The translations under genes and the position numbers were made by a program. Positions 10,829 to 22,573 of a DNA stretch of 64,000 bases are shown here, one piece after another. Under the pieces are notes generated by a model, which was given only the letters and a program-made list of their open reading frames with translations, did no database searches and had not been told where the DNA came from. The DNA is from Rhynchopus sp. YZ270_cl-10. Taxonomy: Eukaryota > Euglenozoa > Diplonemea > Diplonemida > Diplonemidae. Every line of letters begins with the position of its first letter. Positions within the stretch are counted from its first letter, which is position 1. The stretch lies in contig OZ037866.1 in assembly GCA_964035575.1 (NCBI GenBank), positions 1,178,001 through 1,242,000 of the forward strand, read 5' to 3'.

Positions 10829-12785
10829 ATGCTTTGTGTGGTGTGTGCCGCAGTGGCACTGCTTCTGCCTGCAGTGCAGTGTGGTGATGTCGTGGAGACG
10901 AGCTCGCCACCGGACACGAGCTCGCCACCGGGCACAACTGTTGCGCCCCTCCCTGAGGGGGGTATGACTGTTGCGCCCCTCCCTGTGACTGTTGCGCCCC
11001 TCCCCGAGGGTGCGACGTACGCGCCGTTCGTTGGGGGTGCAGGGTGTTGGGAGGTCTTGTACGACAAAGGCTATATCTATATATATGGCCAACGCTACGA
11101 AGGATCGTCACACCCAGGGAGCCTGGCAGAGAAGCAAGCAGAGTGCATTGAGCTGGGGAGTGCCTGCCTTGCGGTTACGTGCGCATCGGCAGAAGAGTGC
11201 TATTCACATTTCTGTCGGGATCCGCCAAACTGCGATTACTTCGATAAACCTGGCACGACGATGTACATACAAACATGCGCACTGCAGGACGTAGCCTTTA
11301 AGGCAGTGCAGGGTGGAATGGTATGTAGAGAAATGAAAACACTGACACACACTAACAAAACACAGGGTCCTGTATGTGTTAGTGACAAGATAGAACACAA
11401 AACGGAAGCTCAGGCGCAGCTCCGGTGTGCGGAACAGGCTACCTGCACAGCCCTCTGGCAGCGCGACACCGATAGAGGGACTCTCTTCTACACGCTGAGG
11501 CAACACAGTTGCGACCGTCATGTTGAAGGAAACATATCCGCGATAGTATGACAGCATTTATTGATAACCGTAGCCCCTCTTTTTTTACGGTGACGAGCGA
11601 GCAGGCTCAACAAGAGCGTGAACCTCGATACCTTGTATTGCAGAGTTGTGTATGCACGCGAGTCATGTTCATCTTTGAACCTTTTTCGCATATCAGATGT
11701 AAACGAAATGAATGGTCCACCTCTTACGTCATGTACCAAGGTGCACTTGGCTGGTTTCAACTTTTTGTTTTGGAGCACCTGCATTAATGTTAAACCCTGC
11801 AACGACATTTTATCAGACCCGGAAGACCGAGTGCATGTGGACATCGAGAATAGGACGGCGTCCTATGTGTAGTGAGAGCGGAGCGACGGGCAGAGGAGCA
11901 GCAGGCACGCTGGACGAGGCGAAGCAGGCGTGCCTCGGCATGACGGGTGAGACGTGCGTCGGTGTTGTGTGCACAGGTGTCTTCTCAGGTGAGGCGCTGG
12001 TGTGCACACCGCATGTGGCCTGCGGACACACCTCCAGAGGATGGCTACCTGACAATGGTGTTGTCGTCTTTACTCCACACTGCCAATCCCCGGAACGCTG
12101 CCTGGATCCTTGCTACGTCACGGAGGAGAAGGAACGCTGCGTGTCCCACTGCGACTGCACGGGCACGGATGTCTGCAGCGGCGCCGGGTACTGCTACAAC
12201 GGAGCGAGCACTCCCTGCCTGATAGGCGAGTGTATCTTTGGCAGCAGGGCCACGTGGTTCTCCTGCTACAACAGAAGCGCGGTTGCGCTGCCCCGCGACG
12301 AAGCAGAGCAGGTCTGTCTTGGGATGTCCGACTGCATTGGGTATTCTTGCAGGCCAGGGTCCGACGGGGTGGGTCGCTGTCTGGTGGTCACGCAGGACTT
12401 CTACGACTGCAAGGGTGCACCAGAGTTTTTGGTCGACGCTGGAGAAGACGGCGGGCTGGAACAGGTACCACCCATGGAGGTGGAGTTCTTCAAGCGGTGC
12501 TGTGGTGAGAATGCGGCAACGCTGTGCCCCACGGCATGGGCAGAGCATCTTGCCGACATCGCCACCCCTCACCCACATTACACCCATGCTCCTCCCCCCG
12601 CACCCCCAATCGTAACGGGTCTTGCTACCATCGGGGGTCTCGCCGTCTTCGTGGCAGCCACCACAGTCTGGTTAGCGTACAAGAAAAGGAGCGATCTCCG
12701 TGCCGTGCGTGACGAGGCTCCAGATCAGGGGCAAGAGTTGCTGCAAGCAGAACCACAGGACGAGGATGACGTGGTGCTTGCGTGA
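10829..12785 (+). CDS. Cysteine-rich type I membrane protein, copy 1 (3 exons)
   Basis: Exons 10829-11320, 11366-11545 and 11817-12785, all phase 0, give 546 residues. Intron 1 is only 45 nt (GTATGT...CACTAACAAAACACAG, with a branch-like CTAAC) and is stop-free in frame, so its retention would add 15 residues. Intron 2 uses GTATGA and TTTTATCAG. The protein has a signal peptide (~1-18), a Thr/Pro-rich stretch with three VAPLPEG-like repeats absent from the other copies, then Cys-rich modules of the form A-x3-C-x4/5-C-x2-V-x-C...C, a Pro-rich stalk, one membrane segment (IVTGLATIGGLAVFVAATTV) and a short acidic tail ending DDVVLA. The topology is a cell-surface receptor or coat protein. The PAN/apple-like spacing is only a resemblance. 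The last ~90 residues are nearly identical to copies 2 and 3 while the ectodomain is very different. Confidence 0.8.
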
Positions 12786-13100
12786 AGCACCTCCCTGTGT
12801 TGAAGGAGTGCCACATCAGACAGGAAACAACCCGCATGCAGAAGAGAGGTGTGTGGTCTGCTGATCGTTGTCCGTTCCCTGATGTGCACAGCAAAGGGTC
12901 TACCACGAAGTGGAGGGGTGGGGCACATTTTTTTGTTATGTACCTGAGACATATCCATCGTTCACATCGTTTGTCTTTGGAAGATTTCATAGTATTTTGA
13001 GGTTTTTTTTTCCCTTCTTCGCAAACGCAGATCGCAAAGCGCTTCTTTCCGGTGTTCATACACATGGCAATGATACAAAGCTTGGATCTGGCGGGAAAAA
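12786..13100 (+). repeat. Conserved 3' flank of the surface-protein family (copy 1)
   Basis: The sequence right after the stop is almost identical to 17487-17755 and 28584-28850, including GCACTTC-type coding-edge sequence, GAAGTGGAGGGGTGGGGCAC and a CGCAAACGCAGATCGCAAAG block. Copy 1 has about 35 extra bases near 12952-12986 and diverges after about 13090. The block probably holds the 3' UTR and polyadenylation region and belongs to the duplicated or converted unit. Confidence 0.8.
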
Positions 13101-13259
13101 AAGTGCAGGTGACTCCGTGTTGATGCTCTTTTTGTTTAGAATGGATCAAACAAAAAATAAGATGAAATGGGTGGGGAAAGGAACACAAATGCGGACCGTT
13201 TTATTCTCACGTAAACACACCTGCTAAACAGAAACGCACCCCCCCCCCCACACCTCTTT

Positions 13260-13345
13260 GAATGGAAACGCTTCTTTCGTTCTGCCACGTCACACCCACG
13301 CATTCGCCACCACAGAAGCTGTTGTACACAATTTATATTTTTTTT
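13260..13345 (+). promoter_or_regulatory. Displaced upstream block of surface-protein copy 2
   Basis: This block (CCACGTCACACCCACGCATT and neighbours) matches 26420-26510, which lies just upstream of copy 3. At copy 3 it is followed within ~50 bp by the CGGAAATATTTCA...ACACCTACATCA leader and the ATG. Here a 2.15-kb element now separates it from the same leader at 15506-15546. It is the likely ancestral promoter-proximal region of copy 2. Confidence 0.65.
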
Positions 13346-15496
13346 GAGAAAAGTTCGATTTCGGCCTCGAAAATTACCGTGACACCGATTTGTCACGGAA
13401 TTTTGTCACGGAATTTTTTTGAAAGATTCGATTTCGTGACAAAAAAAAATCGATTTCGTGACAAACCAATTTTTTCATTGACACACAAAATTCGATTTCG
13501 TGACAAATCCAAAAATTCAGTGACAAAAAAAAATTCGATTTCGTGACAAATCCAAAAATTCAGTGACAAAAAAATGTCAATGGAAAAATGGATTTTGTCA
13601 AGGAAACCGAACTTTTTGTCACGGAAAAAGTCGTGACAGGGCACTGGGTACTGGGTACACTGGATACAAGGATAAAAGTCGTGAAAGAGCAACCACAGCT
13701 CCACATGACAAACACAAAAGTGTCCAGTCACGTGGGGCATTCATGCACTGAGGAGATAATGATCCAACAATTTACAAGAAAGATTACTTAACCTACTGCT
13801 GGAAATTGCCAGGTCGTAGTAACACACAAAGTGTGCCTCCGTTCGGGAAGACCGGATATTCTAGAGACCAAAAAGGCCTCAAGAATATCTTCCGGTAGTC
13901 AAGGTATAACCGAATGAACGGCCCAAGACCCCCGTGGAGAAGTTAAATGTGTAATGCTATCAGGTAGAAACTGCGAACACTGTCTTACCCTCCTCAATGC
14001 ATGGTGGAAGATGTCTTTGACAACAAATATCCTGTACCCAGGTACCAGGTTCCCAGACCCACGTAGTACCACGTCGCAGTACTACGCAAAATTTACCACC
14101 AGACCCTGTCTTCGTGCACCTTAAGTACAACGCCGCAGACAGGCCAAACATGCGTTGGACTCAGAGGAATGCCTGCTGTGCAGTGTATCAAACATGAGAA
14201 CCAACTCCCAGCAACAAGGGGCGCCTTTTGGCGGGCGTTGTTGAGGGTGTTTGGGGTGCAAAGTTTTCCACAATTTTGATGCGCGGGTACAGAAGTGTTA
14301 TCTTGTTCTTTCATCTCTAGGAATGTAAATGTCAATCGCGTTTAACTACCACTAGGGCTTGTTCAGTGAACCCACGAGGGGTCGAAGGGGGTTGGTTATC
14401 CCATATCTATCAAAGGTTGTGTCGACCAGGCGAATCCACTATGTTACGCTGTATGATGATAAATCCGAAGAAATAACAGTGCATAGCAACTGCAGGAAGT
14501 TTGTTAAAAAGAGTGCCTCACGCTACACAAACCACCACCCGCGATTGACTTAGATGTTATAACAAAGAGAATTCAGAACAAAACAACACCCTGCCCCATA
14601 CACACTAAATTGTCATGCTTCAAGAGCATGCCTGGGCCAAAATTACTATGACGAAAAGGCAACAAGACCACCCACAAGGAGTGTGAATTGTGCACTGGTT
14701 TTCTGGGGGAACGCAATATAAGACAGACTTTCCGGAAGGTTTCCAAAGTCGAATTTCTTGCACTAGCTATGCTCCCTGGTTAATGGCTATAGCAGTGACT
14801 GACAAAGTGTTCCCACCCCCCTTTCCACCACCATAATAACCGAACTCTGCTTATCAAACCACAATCTGAATCTGCTTCCGTCGCATGCGCTGGTGGATTC
14901 GATCTGTTTTGGTGTGTGTAATGGAATGTATGGGTGAGGGTTGGGGTATTAGGTATAGAAACGTGCGCACCCATTAATTTTTTACCGAATGAAAATGAAA
15001 TCTGCAATGAGTGTCTGCTGCATATCATTTAGTGGGGCTGGCCTCTGGCCAGAGGCGTGCAAGCCTGACCGTGTTCGCGATATACTAAGTCTTGCATAAT
15101 CATAAAGTTATCATACCTTGTGTCTTCAGTCTCTGCCCTTCGGTTTCTAGACAGCTCAAGAATGGCCTCTTTTGTGTTTGTCAAGTGGCTGTCTGGTCAC
15201 TTTTCAGTGACTGGCGGGTTGGCTGTCACGACTTTTTCCTTGACAAATTCCATTTTTTTCAATGACATTTTTTTGTCAATGAAAAAATGGATTTGTCACG
15301 AAATCGAATTTTTTTTTGTCAATGAAAAAAGTCATTTGTCACTAAATTGAATTTTGTGTGTCAATGAAAAAATCGGCTTGTCACGAAATCGAACTTTTTT
15401 TGTCACGAAATCGAATCTTTCAAAAAAATTCCGTGACAAAGTACCGTGACAAATCGGTGTCACGGGTATTTTCGAGGCCGAAATCGAACTTTTCTC
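13346..15496. mobile_element. Mutator-like (MULE) or fold-back element with ~300-bp inverted repeats
   Basis: The termini GAGAAAAGTTCGATTTCGGC and the exact reverse complement start inverted arms of about 300 bp (13346-13640 and about 15195-15496). The arms consist of iterated TTCGATTTCGTGACAAA words. Both ends are flanked by the same 9-bp sequence ATTTTTTTT (13337-13345 and 15497-15505), a perfect target duplication. Nine-base duplications with long inverted repeats point to the Mutator superfamily. The interior (13.64-15.19 kb) has no recognisable transposase and only short open frames, so the element looks non-autonomous. The paralogous empty site is upstream of copy 3 (about 26500). Confidence 0.8.
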
Positions 15497-15546
15497 ATTT
15501 TTTTTCAAAACGGAAATATTTCAATAAAAAGTACACCTACATCACA

Positions 15547-17486
15547 ATGCTGCGTGTGGTGCACACTGCACTGCTGGCGCTGCTTCTGCCTGTGGCACAG
15601 TGTGAGTACGTTGTGGATGAGCGGTGTTGGGCGGTGCTCGAAAAAGCTGATGTCTGTTCTGATACGTCACCACCGGGTGGTCTTGCCGAGCGCATGGCAG
15701 ACTGCATTGAGATAGGCAGTGCCTGCCACTCTGTGCTGTGCACAGGGCACAACTGCTATGCTCTGTCTTATGCTCCTTCTATAGTAGATCACGCCCTACG
15801 TATTTCGAATCCTACGTGTTTCAAGCAGAAGCCAGGCATGATGCGCTACCTCAAGACGTGTGATCTGCAGGATGTCGAGTTCGAACACCAGACCCCGATC
15901 ACGGTATGTAAAATAGTAGTTATTAATTGCACGACACTATAGTGGTCAAGTCGCCTTCGGCTGATTCAAAAAGCTTACGATGGTGCAAACATGGCTACTG
16001 TGATTGTGTCTTCCAGAAAGATAATACAAGGTGGCTACACAGTGTGTAACACACTATCAATTTTTCAATTTTCTATTTTCAAAACAACGCGCTTATCACT
16101 AACTCATGACCAACAGACCAGCCACCGCCAAACGCTTTGTTTTCAGAAGTCGTCAGAAACACTGTTCCAAGTCGCACAGGTGGACTGTGCACAGCGTGTC
16201 GACTGTATTGGGGTGTACTGCCGCCCGAGCTACACACCACGTTGCCAGATCGTATATCCTCTACGCTACTGTGACAGTCCGGATACCTACGGGTACGGGA
16301 CGCTGTTCAACAAGGTATGCCACCCATTTGACGAGAGTCCTGGGATCCTCCCTGTTCTAATAAACAACCAAAAGAGAACCTTTTTGCGCACATCTGTCAA
16401 TAGTTTGTCCTTTTGAGGTGGCAGAGTACGCCCAGGTCATCTTACCAACCTTTCTCTTCACAGACACGAAACAGCAGTGTGGCTCTTCCAGAAACGGAGG
16501 AATGTTCGTGGTTGTCTGAGATAGTGAATAAATGGGACTGCGAGACAGGCTACGTGCAGGAGTGGACGGGCCTCGAGGAGGCGAAGCAGGCGTGCTACGG
16601 CATGGGGGTGGAGTGCAGCGCTGTGTGGTGCCGTGGTGCCTATTCTGGTCAAGCGATGCAATGCACACCGTACACGGGCTGTGCCAACAAAAGAACGCAA
16701 GGCGCACCGGGCATCGGGACCGTCCTCTACAGGGTCACATGCATAGCCCCAGAACACTGCAGCTCACCCTGCTACGAAACGGAGGAGCACACCAACGGCG
16801 AATGCAGGAACGCCTGCGACTGCACGGGCTCGCGTGTCTGTACGGGCTCCTCCTTCAGGAAGCGCTGTCACAATGCGATTTCGAAGCCGTCGTTCGACTA
16901 TCCTACCTGCGTGGAGGGGGACGACTGCTTCTTTGAGACGGTCCCAGACAAGCTTACGCGGTACGGCTGCCTCGACTCAAGCCCAGGTGCAGTGCAGACA
17001 TCAATGCAGCCACTGATGCAGCACGACTATGCGAAGCATACTTGTCTCGGGATGGCGGACTGCATTGGGTACGCTTGCGAGACGGGAGGGGACGGGGTGG
17101 TGCGCTGCATGGTGCTGACGCAGGCGCTCTACGACTGCAGTGGTGACAAGATGAGAGCACTGTACAAGGAGGTGCACACGTACACTGCCTACCAGCGGTG
17201 CTGCGGGACTAACGTGAAGGAGCAGTGCCCCACGGCATGGGCAGAGCATCTTGCCGACATCGCCACCCCTCACCCACATTACACCCATGCTCCTCCCCCC
17301 GCACCCCCAATCGTAACGGGTCTTGCTACCATCGGGGGTCTCGCCGTCTTCGTGGCAGCCACCACAGTCTGGTTAGCGTACAAGAAAAGGAGCGATCTCC
17401 GTGCCGTGCGTGACGAGGCTCCAGATCAGGGGCAAGAGTTGCTGCAAGCAGAACCACAGGACGAGGACGACGTGGTGCTTGCGTGA
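15547..17486 (+). CDS. Cysteine-rich type I membrane protein, copy 2 (3 exons)
   Basis: Exons 15547-15903, 16147-16314 and 16464-17486, all phase 0, give 515 residues. Donors are ACG|GTATGT and AAG|GTATGC; acceptors are TTTTCAG and CTTCACAG. The signal peptide is followed by VVDERCW, the module AERMADCIEIGSACHSVLC, and YLKTCDLQDVEFE at the end of exon 1. Exon 2 adds CAQRVDCIGVYC. Exon 3 has EEAKQACYGMGVECSAVWC, a CDCTGSRVC block, CLGMADCIGYAC and RCCG before the Pro-rich stalk, membrane segment and acidic tail shared by the family. Three related Cys modules, one per exon, suggest growth by exon or module duplication. The start is supported by the conserved leader directly upstream (also at copy 3 and the 19.16-kb fragment). 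The MULE ends only 50 bp before the ATG, so expression may be altered. Confidence 0.85.
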
Positions 17487-18025
17487 AGCACCTCCTGTGT
17501 TGAAGGAGTGCCACATCAGACAGGAAACAACCCGCATGCAGAAGAGAGGTGTGTGGTCTGCTGATCGTTGTCCGTTCCCTGATGTGCACAGCAAAGGGTC
17601 TACCGCGAAGTGGAGGGGTGGGGCACATTTTTTTGTTATGTACCTGAGACATAGTATTTTGAGGTTTTTTTTCCCTTCTTCGCAAACGCAGATCGCAAAG
17701 CGCTTCTTTCCGGTGTTCATACACATGGCAAAGATACAAAGCTTGGATCTGGCGACTCGCGTTGATCGTGTATGGCATACATTTGTTTCATTACGTTTAT
17801 CAAGCAAAGCAAAAATCAAAAAAACAAACACAGAGTGTAGTAAGTTAAAAATGATTGCAGATAGGAGTTCCAAATGTGAGATCTGCTACTCTGGTTTGCC
17901 GCCCGGTGGTGTTCCTTGCCCACTTTTATTTTTCAGACTTCTGTGCACCATTTTCAATAATCTGCCACTCCCAAAAGAGCTTTTTCTTTCTTTTTGCATG
18001 TCAAAAGAACAAAGACACCCAGTCT
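17487..18025 (+). repeat. Conserved 3' flank of the surface-protein family (copy 2)
   Basis: The 3' flank is nearly colinear with 28584-29115, including GATCTGCTACTCTGGTTTG and CACTTTTATTTTTCAGACTT. It shows that copies 2 and 3 were duplicated, or kept similar, over at least ~530 bp beyond the stop. Confidence 0.85.
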
Positions 18026-18233
18026 TTGTTCCCGCAACTGGAACGCAGAGGTGCTCTAGCCTCTTGTCCCCCTGCCTCTTACCACCCCCAGCTTCCTTCA
18101 GTGCCGAGCACAGCCTGCACCGCACCATTCTCATGTCGCACCTTGCATTGCGTCCGTCTGCGCGTTGTGCTTCTCGAGCAACCTTGCGTGTGTGTTTGGG
18201 TCTGATTAAGTTCTAATTAAGGGTCCCATTAAG

Positions 18234-19092
18234 CAGGGTCCTAGGTATAGTATACGGAAAATGTGTAACACATTTTCCGTTAAATCCGGTTTTTTTTTTT
18301 TTGGGGGGGGGATTTCTTTTTTTTGGGGGGTAGTACCCAGGTGCCCCCAAAAAATAATCCCAGAAACCGTGGGTCCCTCCTACACTCACTCACAACAGAA
18401 TTTTTTGCTACCCAAAAAAATCTCAATTTCCCATACAAAAATGCTCGCATTCAGAAGGAAAAGGAAGCATGCATCATGGCGAAAGAAAAAAAGTAGCGTA
18501 CCGTGCGCCTGCGGCGCAAGCTTACAACAACCCTTCCCATGACATAGTTTGGCTGTAAAAAAGTGCAATTTTAAGCGTATTTTTTGGAAATGTTGCGTAC
18601 CGTGGCTTCGCCAGAAACTTTCGTTTTAGCAAAATACGTAAGTAAAATTTACGGAAACTGATGAGAATTACTAGCGACCGTGCCATTTTATGTCAACATT
18701 TTTATAAATGTTGCGTACCGTGGCTTCGCCAGGAACTTGGGCGAACCTGTATAGGCCCCCTGCTCCTGAACAAAGAATACAAAGTGTATCTTTGTGTCGC
18801 TTTTCTAGTCGACTGTCACAGATCATCATCATAGGGGTGAGGTTCGGGTGCACGATTCTTTCGTGCCACACATTCTTGGATGATCTCCCTGAGGACATTG
18901 TCCGGCAGTTCGTTGGGAATCGGGTTATCCCTCTCCATTATGCGAAGGATGTCCTCGACTTGACATTACGTGTGGGTAGCATCAATTTTTTGGGGCTGTT
19001 GTGGGGTAGGAATTTTCCGCGCGCAGCGCGGAATTTTTTTTTCAAAACACATTTTCCGTTTCCCTTTTTTTTTTTTTGGACCTAGAACCCTG
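18234..19092. mobile_element. Non-autonomous hAT-like element
   Basis: The ends read CAGGGTCCTAGGT and, inverted, CAGGGTTCTAGGT. A 7-bp direct repeat CATTAAG flanks both sides (18227-18233 and 19093-19099). Inside, 18440-18740 is homologous to 40815-41095 in another hAT-type element, including two copies of GTTGCGTACCGTGGCTTCGCC. A further 18780-18960 segment looks coding-like (DDLPEDIVRQFVGN) and could be a captured fragment. No transposase is present. A TTAA-type target reading is possible but explains the flanks less well. Confidence 0.6.
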
Positions 19093-19162
19093 CATTAAGT
19101 TCGTAGGATATTTTTTTTTCAAAAAACGGAAATATTTCAATAAAAAGTACACCTACATCATA

Positions 19163-19344
19163 ATGCTGCGTGTGGTGCACACTGCACTGCTGGCGCTGCT
19201 TCTGTGAGTATGTTGTGGATGAGCGGTGTTGGACGGCGTTCGGCGACGCTGATCTGGCGTCACCACCGGGTGGTCTTGCCGAGCGTATGGCAGACTGCAT
19301 TGAGATAGGCAGTGCCTGCCACTCTGTGCTGTGCACAGGGCACA
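19163..19344 (+). pseudogene. Truncated exon 1 of the cysteine-rich surface-protein family
   Basis: Leader and signal-peptide sequence (CTGCGTGTGGTGCACACTGC) match copies 2 and 3, preceded by the same ACACCTACATCA leader. Relative to copy 2, 14 bases are missing right after the signal-peptide codons, shifting the frame. The rest follows exon 1 as far as ...CACTCTGTGCTGTGCACAGG and then stops abruptly at about 19344, where the upstream region of the cyclase gene begins. There are no exons 2 or 3. This is a relic left by an unequal exchange or insertion. Confidence 0.8.
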
Positions 19345-19500
19345 GCCACCCTTCTCTCTGTTGTCTGTTTTCCCTCTGTTGTGCAGTCTCTCAATGTGTG
19401 GCGGAGTATCATTCCCGCACACCCTTTATGTCCCAGCTCTGCCCCACACACCACACCTCACATCCCCCAGCTCTCTTCCCTGTCTGTACACATCAGGACA

Positions 19501-21901
19501 ATGCCGACATGCGGCATCCAGTCGCTGACAATACTGCTGTGTGTGGTGCTGATTCTGTCGACAGGTGCGATTATCGGTGGCTTCACTCTGTCAACATGGG
19601 ACGACCTTCTGGAGAAGGCACGTGACACAGGTGACGAGGGCTTCGGGATGTGTCTCGACAGTGGTACGACAGACATCGAAACGGTCTCGGCACGCTACCT
19701 GCGCTCCGTCCTTGGCAACGTGGACACGGCAGTGAAGGAGTACCTGAAGGTGCCTGAACAGCTCGTGGTCTCGCTGGCCAACCTGGCTCAGGCACACCAC
19801 CCAAACATCAGCACGAGCCCTGCCTTTGCGACTACAGTGATGCGTCCTGCAGCCTTGTCTGCTTTTTTGGCTGGGAGGACGTCCGGAGTCGAACAGATCG
19901 GAAACGAAGCGTATCCGTGGTGTGCGGCACATCCTGTTTTGTGGAAGAGGGGTGACGGGAACGCAGGGTGGGGCTCGCGGATCACGTACAGGGCGCTGAA
20001 TGCTCAGACTGGTACCGCACCAACGAATGGAAGCCAGATCACCTTGCTTTACGGAACACGTGACCCAGTCACCCTGTCGGAGGGGCTGTCGGACTTCGCT
20101 GTTCTTTCCGAAATTGACGAGATGGGTGACATCAGGGACCCCTCACGGCCGTGCAAGTTCGTTCCGGACTACAACAAGGGCGAATGGCTTGGACTTTGCG
20201 TGCTTCCCATCGATTTCTCCGAACCCGAAGGTGGGGACATGGTCAAACAGCGTGGGAGACAGTTGCACAACCTGGCTGCTCCCAACCGGTACGTCGCTGT
20301 ACCTGGTCGATTATGACAGTGCAACGGACTCAGTTGGGACAGTTGTTGCATACAACAGAGGACGACAGCTGCAGATGAGGATGGTTACGATCATGCCGGG
20401 TGTCGAACGTTTTGCTGCATTTAGCATCAACATAACGAACCACTCGATGGAAGACGCGACGGCGCACATCCCCTCAGTGATTGCAGAGCACGGGCGTTTT
20501 GTGTTCACACACCCGCGGAACTACAGAGACCTTGTGGAGATGACAGAGGACTCCTTCCTGAAGTGGTCTGACTCGAACGGCACGGCGTTCTGGACAATCA
20601 CATCGACAATTGAACACAGAACGATTGCGTTCTACGCGAACCTTCTTGTGCCGAGAGATTCTGTTATGCACTCGATTGATGCATCGACGAATGCAATCCG
20701 TGCGAAGGTGGCATCAGATCTGTCATCTGCAGACGCACAGAAGGAGGATTCGGTGATTGTGATGGTGATTGTGACGGCTGTTGCAATCACGGGACTTCTT
20801 GTTATTGCTGTTGTGTTCACGCGCTACATCACATCACCTCTGCTGAAGCTTGGGAGTGAGATGGCAAGTGTGGCTGTGATGGAATTGGAGGCTGTGGACA
20901 CGGGCCGTGCAGTGTCACAGCTGAGTGAAGTGGGGATGATGCAGCGCAGCTTTGTTACCATGGTGGCGAACCTGGTGGAGTACCGGAACTACATGCCGCA
21001 GAGTGTGCTTGTCAACGACACTTGTAACGAGGAAGTGTCTGCAGCAGATTCCTCACATGATAAGAAGTCGCAGTCAGGCATGTCCAGGCATTCGTGTACA
21101 GTTGTTGAGATACAGAACCAGAAGTCACTCTTACGTGTGGAAGGGATGAAGAAGAAGAAGGTGTCGCTGGCACACATGAACGTCGTGTCGTGGCACGCAT
21201 TCTGCAAGAAGCACAAGGACGCAGAGGTGCTCTCTGCACACAGTGGTGTGATTGAGAAGATCCTGACGGCAGTGCAGCACAACAAGGGTGTGTGCGACAC
21301 GTTTGCTGGCGACAAGATGCTTGCCACCTTCAACGCGTTTGCTCCGAGCGCATCGCACGGTGTTGCCTGTGTGAAGGCTGCACACGAAGCAGCAACAGCA
21401 TTTGATGATGGACACAAGATCTCGTATGGGTGCACGACAGGCGAGGCACGTGTTGGGAATATGGGCTGCAACGGGATGAAGAAGGTGTCAATTCTTTCGC
21501 AGTTCATGTCGTGGGTGGTTGTGCTTGAGCGTTGGAACAAGAAGTTCAACCTGCCTGGTGTCATTGACCGTCATGTGTCACGTGAGGCTGGGGGACAGGT
21601 GGTGTACCAGTGTGCAGGTGCTGTGCTGTATGAGAAGTTGAGTGACAAAGTGCAGACTGTGTTTGCCGTACGTGGTCTGTGCAGCAGCGAAAACGAGGAG
21701 TGGATGTACCAGCTGGAGTCTGCCGCAAACAACCCGCACGCACTGTGGAACGAGGTCTTCGATCACATCATCAAACAGGACTTTGAGAAGGCGTCTTCTC
21801 TGCTGGACAGCGTCGCTCAGGACCAACGCACACCTTACGAAGAGCTTGTGGGCTATGTGGACGAGAAGGCTTATGCACCGTTCGTTGTGGAAATGCACTG
21901 A
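19501..21901 (+). CDS. Receptor-type class III cyclase homologue, one frame disruption
   Basis: The ATG at 19501 opens a signal-anchor helix (LTILLCVVLILSTGAIIGGF). A ~400-residue extracellular region follows, with dCache-like features (NITNHS, VDYDSATDSVGTVVAYN). Then come a second membrane helix (VIVMVIVTAVAITGLLVIAV), a HAMP-like linker (RYITSPLLKLGSEMA), a VEYRNYMP block and a class III nucleotidyl-cyclase-like domain (~21160-21600) with FAGDKMLATFNAF. The second metal-binding Asp motif is kept (GDK instead of GDG), but the first (F-x-D-I/L) is replaced by HMNVVSW, so catalysis is doubtful. The frame ending at 20316 continues in the +1 frame from about 20300; one base too many near 20295-20300 explains this. 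Alternatives are an assembly error or a 31-nt GT..AG intron (20291-20321). The leader contains the surface-protein fragment. Confidence 0.65.
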
Positions 21902-22106
21902 TGCTACGCACACCTGACTCTCTGGGGCACTTTGCTGCGGTGTTTCCACACTGCACATTATTTTTGCTCGCCACCCACCCAGCCACCAAACCCAATAAAA
22001 ACCCCCAAAGTGCGATAAAGTGCTATTTTGTGGTCGTTAGCCACACCACAATTATTTTATTTTACCCCAACCGGACCCTACATCGCACAGGATTCATGTC
22101 CCTGTG

Positions 22107-22290
22107 TTTGCAATGATCCCCGTTCATCTGGCTAATGAGTGGAAGCGGGAGTAGCACATATCAGATGTAAACCACGAAATGGATGTGGGACTGCATGGTT
22201 GGGTGTCCACCCCGGTACAGCCGGTTATGTACGAAGATACACTGTCACGAGGGCTTTGTATTTCAAGTCAACTTTGTTTTTTTTTTGCGT
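22107..22290 (+). repeat. SINE-like repeat with conserved core and hairpin tail
   Basis: GATCCCC-TTCATCTG, ATGAG-GGAAGCGGG-GTAG and CGAAATGGATGTGGGAC are shared in order with 39141-39215. The unit ends with CACTGTCACGAGGGCTTTGTATTTCAAGTCAACTTTG. The GTGG...CCAC pair flanking the central loop here corresponds to GAGG...CCTC in the 39.1-kb copy, a compensatory change. A short related piece occurs in intron 2 of surface-protein copy 1 (11688-11720). Confidence 0.5.
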
Positions 22291-22573
22291 GTACCGTTTA
22301 TCCAGGGTATTAGTTAGGTTTTTTTTCCCCCGTCCAAAATCTGATTTTCTGGTTTTTTTCCTCTGCAAGAAAAAAAGGATTCTTTTCTGACCTGCCTTTT
22401 AGTCTGCCGTGACATTTTTTTGTCGCAGCTGACAAACAGAGGCAGGGTGGTTCCTTGTATATTATAGAACCTGGCACATTGTGTGTCCCAAACACTAAAA
22501 AGCGTTGTGCGTGAAGTTTTGAAGAAAAATAAAATATGTGGAAAAAACAACAAAAAAGACAAACTGATGTATA

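Noticed and set aside
15904-16146. Reading exon 1 of surface-protein copy 2 through to the stop at 15942 as a short secreted protein
   Set aside because: The GTATGT donor at 15904 is in phase with exon 2 in copy 2, and the same site is used in copies 1 and 3, so splicing is the better model.
18700-19085. Protein-coding gene with DDLPEDIVRQFVGN
   Set aside because: It lies wholly within the hAT-like element 18234-19092, has no start or splice context, and runs into poly-Phe. Kept only as a possible captured fragment.
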